DNA of 64,000 bases, taken from contig OY804575.1 of NCBI GenBank assembly GCA_963680875.1, positions 33,515,103 through 33,579,102 on the forward strand. The letters run 5' to 3'. The position numbers were made by a program, and so were the translations under genes. The stretch is from Bathymodiolus brooksi. Its lineage: Eukaryota; Mollusca; Bivalvia; Mytilida; Modiolidae. Position 1 is the first letter of the stretch. Each line of letters begins with the position of its first letter. Positions 51,301 through 62,998 of the stretch are shown in pieces. The notes below the pieces were generated by a model that was given only the letters and a program-made list of their open reading frames with translations, was not told the DNA's origin and did not search any database.

Positions 51301-51949
51301 AGTATATAAAGTAATACACAGCCATTAAGACTAGAGATTGTTAGTATATAAAGTAATACACAGCCATTAAGACTAGAGATTGTTAGTATATATAGTAATA
51401 CACAGCCATTAAGACTAGAGATTGTTAGTATATAAAGTAATACACAGCCAATAAGACTAGAGATTGTTAGTATATAAAGTAATACACAGCCATTAAGACT
51501 AGAGATTGTTAGTATATAAAGTAATACACAGCCATTAAGACTAGAGATTGTTAGTATATAAAGTAATACACAGCCATTAAGAGTAGAGATTGTTAGTATA
51601 TAAAGTAATACACAGCCATTAAGACTAGAGATTGTTAGTATATAAAGTAATACACAGCCATTAAGACTAGAGATTGTTAGTATATAAAGTAATACACAGC
51701 CATTAAGACTAGAGATTGTTAGTATATATAGCAATACACAGCCATTAAGACTAGAGATTGTTAGTATATATAGTAATACACAGCCATTAAGACTAGAGAT
51801 TGTTTGTATATAAAGTAATACACAGCCATTAAGACTAGAGATTGTTAGTATATATAGTAATACACAGCCATTAAGACTAGAGATTGTTAGTATATAAAGT
51901 AATACACAGCCATTAAGACTAGAGATTGTTAGTATATATAGTAATACAC

Positions 51950-54900
51950 AGCCATTAAAGACTAGAGATTGTTAGTATATATAGTAATACACAGCCATTA
52001 AGACTAGAGATTGTTTGTATATAAAGTAATACACAGCCATTAAGACTAGAGATTGTTAGCATATATAGTAATACACAGCCATTAAGACTAGAGATTGTTA
52101 GTATATATAGTAATACACAGCCATTAAGACTAGAGATTGTTAGTATATATAGCAATACACAGCCATTAAGACTAGAGATTGTTAGTATATATAGTAATAC
52201 ACAGCCATTAAGACTAGAGATTGTTAGTATATATAGTAATACACAGCCATTAAAGACTAGAGATTGTTAGTATATATAGCAATACACAGCCATTAAGACT
52301 AGAGATTGTTAGTATATATAGTATACACAGCCATTAAGACTAGAGATTGTTAGTATATATAGTAATACACAGCCATTAAGACTAGAGATTGTTAGTATAT
52401 ATAGCAATACACAGCCATTAAGACTAGAGATTGTTAGTATATATAGTAATACACAGCCATTAAGACTAGAGATTGTTAGTATATATAGTAATACACAGCC
52501 ATTAAAGACTAGAGATTGTTAGTATATATAGCAATACACAGCCATTAAGACTAGAGATTGTTAGTATATATAGTAATACACAGCCATTAAGACTAGAGAT
52601 TGTTAGTATATAAAGTAATACACAGCCATTAAGACTAGAGATTGTTAGTATATAAAGTAATACACAGCCATTAAGACTAGAGATTGTTAGTATATAAAGT
52701 AATACACAGCCATTAAGACTAGATATTGTTAGTATATATAGTAACACACAGCCATTAAGACTAGAGATTGTTAGTATATAAAGTAATACACAGCCATTAA
52801 GACTAGAGATTGTTAGTATATATAGCAATACACAGCCATTAAGACTAGAGATTGTTAGTATATATAGTAATACACAGCCATTAAGACTAGAGATTGTTAG
52901 TATATAAAGTAATACACAGCCATTAAGACTAGAGATTGTTAGTATATAAAGTAATACACAGCCATTAAGACTAGAGATTGTTAGTATATATAGTAATACA
53001 CAGCCATTAAAGACAAGAGATTATTAGTATATATAGTAATACACAGCCATTAAGACTAGAGATTGTTAGTATATATAGTAATACACAGCCATTAAGACTA
53101 GAGATTGTTAGTATATATAGTAATACACAGCCATTAAGACTAGAGATTGTTAGTATATAAAGTAATACACAGCCATTAAGACTAGAGATTGTTAGTATAT
53201 ATAGTAATACACAGCCATTAAAGACTAGAGATTGTTAGTATATATAGTAATACACAGCCATTAAGACTAGAGATTGTTTGTATATAAAGTAATACACAGC
53301 CATTAAGACTAGAGATTGTTAGTATATATTGTAATACACAGCCATTAAAGACTAGAGATTGTTAGTATATATAGTAATACACAGCCATTAAGACTAGAGA
53401 TTGTTAGTATATATAGCAATACACAGCCATTAAGACTAGAGATTGTTAGTATATATAGTAATACACAGCCATTAAGACTAGAGATTGTTAGTATATATAG
53501 TAATACACAGCCATTAAAGACTAGAGATTGTTAGTATATATAGCAATACACAGCCATTAAGACTAGAGATTGTTAGTATGTATAGTAATACACAGCCATT
53601 AAGACTAGAGATTGTTAGTATATATAGTAATACACAGCCATTAAGACTAGAGATTGTTAGTATATATAGCAATACACAGCCATTAAGACTAGAGATTGTT
53701 AGTATATATAGTAATACACAGCCATTAAGACTAGAGATTGTTAGTATATATAGTAATACACAGCCATTAAAGACTAGAGATTGTTAGTATATATAGCAAT
53801 ACACAGCCATTAAGACTAGAGATTGTTAGTATATATAGTAATACACAGCCATTAAGACTAGAGATTTTTAGTATATATAGCAATACACAGCCATTAAGAC
53901 TAGAGATTGTTAGTATATATAGTAATACACAGCCATTAAGACTAGAGATTGTTAGTATATATAGTAATACACAGCCATTAAAGACTAGAGATTGTTAGTA
54001 TATATAGCAATACACAGCCATTAAGACTAGAGATTGTTAGTATATATAGTAATACACAGCCATTAAGACTAGAGATTGTTAGTATATATAGCAATACACA
54101 GCCATTAAGACTAGAGATTGTTAGTATATATAGCAATACACAGCCATTAAGACTAGAAATTGTTAGTATATATAGTAATACACAGCCATTAAGACTAGAG
54201 ATTGTTAGTATATATAGTAATACACAGCCATTAAGACTAGAGATTGTTAGTATATATAGTAATACACAGCCATTAAGACTAGAGATTGTTAGTATATATA
54301 GCAATACACAGCCATTAAGACTAGAGATTGTTAGTATATATAGTAATACACAGCCATTAAGACTAGAGATTGTTAGTATATATAGTAATACACAGCCATT
54401 AAGACTAGAGATTGTTAGTATATAAAGTAATACACAGCCATTAAGACTAGAGATTGTTAGTATATATAGCAATACACAGCCATTAAGACTAGAGATTGTT
54501 AGTATATATAGTAATACACAGCCATTAAGACTAGAGATTGTTAGTATATATATTAATACACAGCCATTAAGACTAGAGATTGTTAGTATATATAGTAATA
54601 CACAGCCATTAAGACTAGAGATTGTTAGTATATAAAGTAATACACAGCCATTAAGACTAGAGATTGTTAGTATATATAGTAATACACAGCCATTAAGACT
54701 AGAGATTGTTAGTATATATAGTAATACACAGCCATTAAGACTAGAGATTGTTAGTATAAATAGCAATACACAGCCATTAAGACTAGAGATTGTTAGTATA
54801 TATAGTAATACACAGCCATTAAGACTAGAGATTGTTAGTATATATAGTAATACACAGCCATTAAAGACTAGAGATTGTTAGTATATATAGCAATACACAG

Positions 54901-57900
54901 CCATTAAGACTAGAGATTGTTAGTATATATAGTAATACACAGCCATTAAGATGAGAGATTGTTAGTATATATAGTAATACACAGCCATTAAGACTAGAGA
55001 TTGTTAGTATATATATAGTAATACACAGCCATTAAGACTAGAGATTGTTAGTATATATAGTAATACAGAGCCATTAAGTCTAGAGATTGTTAGTATATAT
55101 AGTAATACACAGCCATTAAGACTAGAGATTGTTAGTATATATAGTAATACACAGCCATTAAGTCTAGAGATTGTTAGTATATATAGTAATACACAGCCAT
55201 TAAAGACTAGAGATTGTTAGTATATATAGTAAAACACAGCCATTAAAGACTAGAGATTGTTAGTATATATAGTAATACACAGCCATTAAGTCTAGAGATT
55301 GTTAGTATATATAGTAATACACAGCCATTAAGACTAGAGATTGTTAGTATATATAGTAATTCACAGCCATTAAGACTAGAGATTGTTAGTATATATAGTA
55401 ATACACAGCCATTAAGACTAGAGATTGTTAGTATATATAGCAATACACAGCCATTAAGACTAGAGATTGTTAGTATATAAAGTAATACACAGCCATTAAG
55501 ACTAGAGATTGTTAGTATATATAGCAATACACAGCCATTAAGACTAGAGATTGTTAGTATATAAAGTAATACACAGCCATTAAGGCTAGAGATTGTTAGT
55601 ATATATAGTAATACACAGCCATTAAGACTAGAGATTGTAAGTATATATAGCAATACACAGCCATTAAGACTAGAGATTGTTAGTATATATAGTAATACAC
55701 AGCCATTAAGACTAGAGATTGTTAGTATATATAGTAATACACAGTCATTAAGACTAGAGATTGTTAGTATATATAGCAATACACAGCCATTAAGACTAGA
55801 GATTGTTAGTATATATAGTAATACACAGCCATTAAGGCTAGAGATTGTTAGTATATATAGTAATACAGAGCCATTAAGACTAGAGATTGTTAGTATATAT
55901 AGTAATACACAGCCATTAAGACTAGTAATTAGATTGTTAGTATATAAAGTAATACACAGCCATTAAAGACTAGAGATTGTTAGTATATAAAGTAATACAC
56001 AGCCATTAAGACTAGAGATTGTTAGTATATAAAGTAATACACAGCCATTAAAGACTAGAGATTGTTAGTATATATAGTAATACACAGCCATTAATACTAG
56101 AGATTGTTAGTATATATAGTAATACACAGCCATTAAGACTAGAGATTGTTAGTATATATAGTAATACACAGCCATTAAGACTAGAGATTGTTAGTATATA
56201 TAGCAATACACAGCCATTAAAGACTAGAGATTGTTAGTATATATAGTAATACACAGCCATTAAGACTAGAGATTGTTAGTATATATAGCAATACACAGCC
56301 ATTATAGACTAGAGATTGTTAGTATATATAGTAATACACAGCCATTAAGACTAGAGATTGTTAGTATATATAGTAATACACAACCATTAAGACTAGAGAT
56401 TGTTAGTATATATAGTAATACACAGCCATTAAAGACTAGAGATTGTTAGTATATATAGTAATTCACAGCCATTAAAGACTAGAGATTGTTAGTATATATA
56501 GTAATACACAGCCATTAAGACTAGAGATTGTTAGTATATATAGTAATACACAGCCATTAAGACTAGAGATTGTTAGTATATATAGTAATACACAGCCATT
56601 AAGACTAGAGATTGTTAGTATATAAAGTAATACACAGCCATTAAGACTAGAGATTGTTAGTATATATAGCAATACACAGCCATTAAAGACTAGAGATTGT
56701 TAGTATATATAGTAATACACAGCCATTAAGACTAGAGATTGTTAGTATATATAGTAATACACAGCCATTAAGACTAGAGATTGTTAGTATATATAGTAAT
56801 ACACAGCCATTAAGACTAGAGATTGTTAGTATATATAGTAATACACAGCCATTAAGACTAGAGATTGTTAGTATATATAGTAATAGACAGCCATTAAGAC
56901 TAGAGATTGTTAGTATATATAGTAATACACAGCCATTAAGACTAGAGATTGTTAGTATATATAGTAATTCACAGCCATTAAGACTAGAGATTGTTAGTAT
57001 ATATAGTAATACACAGCCAGTAAGACTAGAGATTGTTAGTATATATAGCAATACACAGCCATTATAGACTAGAGATTGTTAGTATATATAGTAATACACA
57101 GCCATTAAGACTAGAGATTGTTAGTATATATAGTAATACACAACCATTAAGACTAGAGATTGTTAGTATATATAGTAATACAAAGCCATTAAAGACTAGA
57201 GATTGTTAGTATATATAGTAATTCACAGCCATTAAAGACTAGAGATTGTTAGTATATATAGTAATACACAGCCATTAAGACTAGAGATTGTTAGTATATA
57301 TAGTAATACACAGCCATTAAGACTAGAGATTGTTAGTATATATAGTAATACACAGCCATTAAGACTAGAGATTGTTAGTATATAACGTAATACACAGCCA
57401 TTAAGACTAGAGATTGTTAGTATATATAGCAATACACAGCCATTAAAGACTAGAGATTGTTAGTATATATAGTAATACACAGTCATTAAGACTAGAGATT
57501 GTTAGTATATATAGTAATACACAGCCATTAAGACTAGAGATTGTTAGTATATATAGTAATACACAGCCATTAAGACTAGAGATTGTTAGTATATATAGTA
57601 ATACACAGCCATTAAGACTAGAGATTGTTAGTATATATAGTAATACACAGCCATTAAGACTAGAGATTGTTAGTATATATAGTAATACACAGCCATTAAG
57701 ACTAGTGATTGTTAGTATATATAGTAATTCACAGCCATTAAGACTAGAGATTGTTAGTATATATAGTAATACACAGCCAGTAAGTCTAGAGATTGTTAGT
57801 ATATATAGTAATACACAGCCATTAAAGACTAGAGATTGTTAGTATATAAAGTAATACACAGCCATTAAGACTAGAGATTGTTAGTATATATAGTAATTCA

Positions 57901-59880
57901 CAGCCATTAAGACTAGAGATTGTTAGTATATATAGTAATACACAGCCAGTAAGTCTAGAGATTGTTAGTATATATAGTAATATACAGCCATTAAAGACTA
58001 GAGATTGTTAGTATATAAAGTAATACACAGCCATTAAGACTAGAGATTGTTAGTATATATAGTAATACACAGCCATTAAGACTAGAGATTGTTAGTATAT
58101 ATAGTAATACACAGCCATTAAGACTAGAGATTGTTAGTATATATAGTAATACACAGCCATTAAGACTAGAGATTGTTAGTATATATAGTAATACACAGCC
58201 ATTAAGACTAGAGATTGTTAGTATATATAGTAATTCACAGCCATTAAGACTAGAGATTGTTAGTATATATAGTAATACACAGCCAGTAAGTCTAGAGATT
58301 GTTAGTATATATAGTAATACACAGCCATTAAAGACTAGAGATTGTTAGTATATATAGCAATACACAGCCATTAAAGACTAGAGATTGTTAGTATATATAG
58401 TAATACACAGCCATTAAAGACTAGAGATTGTTAGTATATATAGCAATACACAGCCATTAAAGACTAGAGATTGTTAGTATATACAGTAATACACAGCCAT
58501 TAAGACTAGAGATTGTTAGTATATATAGTAATACACAGCCATTAAGACTAGAGATTGTTAGTATATATAGTAATACACAGCCATTAAGACTAGAGATTGT
58601 TAGTATATATAGTAATACACAGCCATTAAGACTAGAGATTGTTAGTATATATAGTAATACACAGCCATTAAGACTAGTAATTAGATTGTTAGTATATATA
58701 GTAATACACAGCCATTAAAGACTAGAGATTGTTAGTATATATAGTAATACACAGCCATTAAAGACTAGAGATTGTTAGTATATATAGTAATACACAGCCA
58801 TTAAGACTAGAGATTGTTAGTATATATAGTAATACACAGCCATTAAGACTAGAGATTGTTAGTATATATAGTAATACACAGCCATTAAGACTAGTAATTA
58901 GATTGTTAGTATATATAGTAATACACAGCCATTAAAGACTAGAGATTGTTAGTATATATAGTAATACACAGCCATTAAGACTAGAGATTGTTAGTATATA
59001 TAGCAATACACAGCCATTAAGACTAGAGATTGTTAGTATATATAGTAATACAGAGCCATTAAGACTAGAGATTGTTAGTATATATAGTAATACACAGCCA
59101 TTAAGACTAGAGATTGTTAGTATATATAGTAATACACAGCCATTAAGAATAGAGATTGTTAGTATATATAGTAATACACAGCCATTAAGACTAGAGATTG
59201 TTAGTATATATAGTAATACACAGCCATTAAAGACTAGAGATTGTTAGTATATATAGTAATACACAGCCATTAAGACTAGAGATTGTTAGTATATATAGTA
59301 ATACACAGCCATTAAGACTAGAGATTGTTAGTATATATAGTAATACACAGCCATTAAAGACTAGAGATTGTTAGTATATATAGTAATACACAGCCATTAA
59401 GACTAGAGATTGTTAGTATATAAAGTAATACACAGCCATTAAGTCTAGAGATTGTTAGTATATATAGTAATACACAGCCATTAAGTCTAGAGATTGTTAG
59501 TATATATAGTAATACACAGCCATTAATACTAGAGATTGTTAGTATATATAGTAATACACAGCCATTAAGACTAGAGATTGTTAGTATATATAGTAATACA
59601 CAGCCATTAAAGACTAGAGATTGTTAGTATATATAGCAATACACAGCCATTAAGACTAGAGATTGTTAGTATATATAGTAATACACAGCCATTAAGACTA
59701 GAGATTGTTAGTATATATAGTAATACACAGCCATTAAGACTAGAGATTGTTAGTATATATAGTAATACACAGCCATTAAGACTAGAGATTGTTAGTATAT
59801 ATAGTAATACACAGCCATTAAGACTAGAGATTGTTAGTATATATAGTAATACATAGCCATTAAGACTAGAGATTGTTAGT
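51950..59880 (+). repeat. Right-hand monomer subfamily (tatatatag, frequent 43-bp units)
   Basis: Towards the right edge, tatatatag replaces tatataaag in most monomers. The 43-bp ttaaagact unit becomes frequent (from 51957 onward, every few monomers). A 'tagtaattagattg' insertion variant appears three times (near 55925, 58677 and 58894). The array stops abruptly in gttagt at 59880. Confidence 0.85.
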
Positions 59881-60117
59881 AATTAGTTTATTAACTTTAC
59901 TTGGATAAAAATCTTTTGATTTGCAGATGCAGAGTGTTTTTCTTCCTATCTCTCAAAGGAACATGTCAGTATTGTTAATAAACATTTTACTTATTACATA
60001 TTTAATATTCTTATTCTATAAATACAATGTTCAGTCATATGAATATGATAGTCCCAGTTTGTGGTAATTACAATCCAATACTTTCGTCATTCATGACTAG
60101 TTACCGTGTTGATAACA

Positions 60118-60310
60118 ACAGGAACCGCCCACCCTTCCGGAGCACCTGTGTCTGCCCTCTGTTTTAGTGAGGTTCGTGTTGCTCAATCTGTAGTTTTCTG
60201 TGCAGTGTTTTGTAGGTTATTGTTTGTCCTTTTTCATTTGGGTCAGTAACTGTGTATTATATTCCCTTCTTCGATTTACGGTTTCTGATTACCCCTTTGG
60301 TATATTCAAA
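60118..60310 (-). repeat. Dispersed 'gctccggaagggt' repeat, copy 3 (minus)
   Basis: acccttccggagcacctg, then gttcgtgttgctcaatctg, 'agttttctgtgcagtgtttt', 'ttgtccttttt' and gattacccctttggtat are reversed in order relative to the copy at 63060-63260. A partial second copy (gttcgtgctgctcaatcttt through ccactttggtat) lies at 60745-60905. Confidence 0.7.
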
Positions 60311-60744
60311 CTTTTCTTAACGTTTCAAAAATAAGTACCGATACTATTTGGCGCTGTCTTGAATTGAAATAGAGCAAAATCTATCCATTCTTTCAAGACT
60401 CTATTAAATCATTTTGTGTCATATATAATATATTTAGTTTTGAATATGTTCCGCTTAAAAAGGAATTGTCCCGAGCATTGTGTAAGAAGTTATCAACATC
60501 CTGAAAAACAATTTTCTGTAGATGATAAATGTCAAACTGTATTTTATTAATTGAGAAAAAGGTCATCATTTAGAATTATGACATTACAGTATCAGCGGTT
60601 AACAGGTAATTCATTCCTTCCATTGTATCATATGGTATGGTACATCCGTTAATATTTTTATGCTCTAAAGTATTTGCGATATAATTTACCTAGTTTTTAA
60701 TTTACCTTGAACGAAAACATACGTTAACATAAAATAAGAAGGTT

Positions 60745-60905
60745 TTTAGTCTAGTTCGTGCTGCTCAATCTTTCGTTTTCTGTGTAGTGTTTTATAAGAT
60801 CATCATTGCTTGTCCTTTTTGATTTGGCCATTGCATTGTCTGCCCTTTTTCCATTCACGGCTTCTATTACCACTTTGGTATCTTAAATTCGTTTTCTATC
60901 GTCCC
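60745..60905 (-). repeat. Dispersed repeat, partial minus copy
   Basis: It shares gttcgtgctgctcaatctt, 'ttttctgtgtagtgtttta', 'cttgtccttttt' and accactttggtat with the copy at 60118-60310, but lacks the ccttccggagc end. Confidence 0.6.
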
Positions 60906-61240
60906 ATTATTTCTTCAATTCATAATATACTGATCGTATCACTTTCTTTTGAATTTTATGAAGTCTTTCTAGGGAATCTTGACTTTAGCTTCAAGAACTG
61001 AATTAGGTAAACCTATAAAATATATTTAGAAAATAGTTAAAACTTTAACATTATTTCTGAGAGGTATGGCTGATTGAGACTAAAAGAAACAGAAATAATA
61101 CTTTGTAAATTGGATTGCCCCTTTTTCCCTTTTGCCCCGGTTTTCTATAACGCTTATTATGGCTGTGGTTGAATATATATTATAATCAATCTTGGGATAT
61201 AATTGTCAAACCTGATGACTCTGAAAGTGTTAAAAATAAC

Positions 61241-61350
61241 AACGTAGATATCAAATTCAGTGCGCTCAATGTCTTTCTCGAATAACCTTCATCAGGTACG
61301 CTCAAAATCAAAAGATTGGAAAGCCAAATAATTAATAAGTTTTAGCGATT
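61241..61350 (-). repeat. 'tttgatatctacgtttt'-family repeat, minus strand
   Basis: aacgtagatatcaaattcag (61241-61260), tgcgctc, then aataaccttcatcaggtacg and 'gctcaaaatcaaaagattgg' are the reverse complements of the copy at 15425-15600. Here the cttcatcagg block is single-copy, unlike the amplified version at 12131-13046. Confidence 0.7.
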
Positions 61351-61989
61351 GGAAATTGTGCAAGATTCTGCAGATTCATACTGTACTTAATAAATTGCTA
61401 CAACTAAAGACAAGAATGAATCATGATATTAACTCAGTTATACTATAAGTATTACTACGGTGTACGTGATTATAAAGTGATAAAATAAGTACACGGTAAA
61501 TCCTATTACAGCTGAAGTTGTAGGTATTCTTAAAGAAATGGATTTTAAGAAATAAATAAAATAATTAACAGAACTTAGAGATAATTAATGGAGAACCGTC
61601 TTATGTTTTAGCTTCAAATATAATAAAAGTTGCCTGATGTTTATGGAATCTTGTATCAATAAAATAGATAAAGTTGAATATATGTGTCAATTTGTCCTTT
61701 CCAAGAGGTATTAGGAATTTCTATTACAGATGTGCTAAAAAGATTTCTGCCTCTGATTTATTGATATACGATTTAGTCTACTGATCTGCAACATTCCATA
61801 AGTACTCTTTAGGTATTGCCCTAATTACATCAAGTTATTAAGTCCTGCTCAAATTAATATGTAGATCAAGAATTGAGCATAACTCTAAATATATGCACGT
61901 ATAAAGTACTACATTTTGGAACATTCTTAAAAGACTAAGAGCTAAATGGTAATGGAATGTCAAAGTCGGCGATCGTAAGGATGGGTTAG

Positions 61990-62180
61990 CGTAATTGGTT
62001 TTGTTAACACAATCCACAACAATATTTCAGTTTTCTGGTCAGATAATGGTGGTCACTGACGAACCTTATCACCTCGACTTGAATGGCATTCGAATTCGTA
62101 ATCATAGCGATGACTGGTACTGATTGTATAGGTAGGTGTAATTAAAAGTAATATACGATCGCGGTCACGACGGCTAATAT
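61990..62180 (-). mobile_element. Degenerate SINE, minus strand
   Basis: Reading in reverse, 'ccgtcgtgaccgcgatcg' and 'cctatacaatcagtaccag' resemble the SINE head. A gaattcgaatgcc stretch corresponds to the B box. The gttcgtcagtgaccaccatt block follows, as in the SINE at 19455-19718. Confidence 0.5.
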
Positions 62181-62281
62181 AGAATAGAATCAAGAGCCAG
62201 GTGAACGTTTGACATCATTATTACTATTTGTTAAATCTTAGTTTAGGACTTCGTTACAGATGATATAATAAAATGAAAAAC

Positions 62282-62353
62282 AAAATAGATCACACCGTCA
62301 AAATAGATCACACCGTCAAAATAGATCACACCGTTAAAATAGATCACACCGTC
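62282..62353 (+). repeat. 18-bp tandem repeat, four copies
   Basis: aaaatagatcacaccgtc is repeated four times without spacing; the third copy ends in gtt instead of gtc. Confidence 0.95.
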
Positions 62354-62621
62354 AAATCTGTTCTGTTAGAGCAGGAAAATCGTAGAAAAAGAGACGAAAT
62401 CCACATCCATAATACACATGTACATGACTGTTGAACTCTTCGTGTTGTTTTTACAGACATTTAAAGAAAAGTGTCAAGGTTAAGTTAGTTTTATGGGACC
62501 AACCCATCCTTTTAAATGAAACGATGCGGTCATCCACGTTTTTTCTATATGCGAGTAAAATGCTGAGCCTCACATATATCGTGTGGCCATTGTTCTGGTT
62601 GAGAAGGCTGAACAATCTATT

Positions 62622-62671
62622 CCAGAGTTATCGTTCCTTTCTTTCACATGGGCAACGAACGATAACTCTGG
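62622..62671. repeat. Perfect 15-bp inverted repeat (hairpin)
   Basis: ccagagttatcgttc (62622-62636) is the exact reverse complement of gaacgataactctgg (62657-62671), with a 20-base loop. It lies 143 bp before exon 4. Confidence 0.9.
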
Positions 62672-62814
62672 TAGAGATTGAATGCTGAGTCCTCATCTTG
62701 ATCTTTATGCATAATATATTTAAACCAGAATTTCAAAAAATATATATAGGCCTAGCTGTTGCTCTCTCTCTCTATGTATCATGCTAAACATTTAATTTTC
62801 TATTCTATTTGCAG

Positions 62815-62998
62815 GCATTCCATTGGACACGGTTTTGGAAGTTTTTGGAGAATATTTTGTGCAATATTGTTTTCGACATGGCTATGATCAACTATTAAGA
62901 ACACTTGGAAAGGATTTTATATCGTTTATTCAAAATTTAGATGCATTGCACGCTAATTTACAACGCACATACACGAAACTGCGACCACCGTCGTTCAG
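62815..62998 (+). CDS. GUCY1B2-like: Soluble guanylate cyclase beta-like subunit, exon 4 (heme-ligand exon)
   Basis: This 184-nt exon supplies two bases of Gly60, residues 61-120 and two bases of codon 121. Key pieces are IPLDTVLEVFGEYFVQYC (C78), GYDQLLRTLG (82-91), NLDALH with His105 at 62949-62951, and LRPPSF (P118). In sGC beta subunits, His105 is the proximal heme iron ligand, and C78 and P118 line the heme pocket; all three fall at the known numbers. LEVFGEYF and LRTLG look closer to vertebrate beta-2 than beta-1 to me, hence the symbol, but beta-1 is possible. The acceptor is ctatttgcag; the donor is cag|gtgtgt, leaving phase 2. The YxSxR heme-propionate motif, PAS, coiled-coil and cyclase domains must lie beyond the window. 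Confidence 0.92.

Larger units (their letters stand above)
26423..59880 (+). repeat. Giant 42-bp minisatellite, about 33.5 kb
   Basis: The monomer is 42 bp (29824-29865 is typical) and contains agactagagattgttag, tatataaagtaatac and acagccatta. About 33,458 bp equals roughly 797 monomer lengths, including a 200-N gap. Main variants are tatataaag against tatatatag, gtaat against gcaat, acccag against acacag, and aagtct against aagact. Length variants of 41 bp (ttaacctag), 43 bp (ttaaagact), 28 bp and a 'tagtaattagatt' insertion also occur. Segments are duplicated at higher order. The array lies wholly within intron 3 of the guanylate cyclase gene. Because 42 is divisible by 3, minus-strand frames of up to 864 codons exist by arithmetic only. 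Confidence 0.98.
59881..61239. other. Intronic DNA right of the giant array, with dispersed repeats
   Basis: Nothing coding is recognised. 60118-60310 and 60745-60905 are reversed copies of the 'gctccggaagggt' repeat. The rest is AT-rich. Confidence 0.5.
15887..62814 (+). other. Intron 3 (phase 1), 46.9 kb, filled by a giant minisatellite
   Basis: The donor is gtagat at 15887 and the acceptor is tctattctatttgcag ending at 62814. About 71% of this intron is the 42-bp array at 26423-59880. It also holds a decayed LINE, two SINEs, a Harbinger-like element and several short repeats. Its length is uncertain because the assembly has 200 Ns inside the array. Confidence 0.75.
61351..62814. other. 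End of intron 3; no gene seen
   Basis: It includes a probable degenerate minus-strand SINE (about 61990-62180: ggtggtcactgacgaacctt, gcattcgaattcg), a short 18-bp tandem repeat and a 50-bp hairpin. The intron ends in a good polypyrimidine tract and cag at 62814. Confidence 0.5.

Noticed and set aside
53578..53787. Plus-strand frame with YSNTQPLRLEIVSI repeats
   Set aside because: Same 42-bp array read on the other strand where tatatatag monomers remove the stop; not a gene.
62431..62688. 85-codon plus-strand frame before exon 4
   Set aside because: No similarity; it contains the hairpin at 62622-62671 and ends before the real acceptor at 62814.
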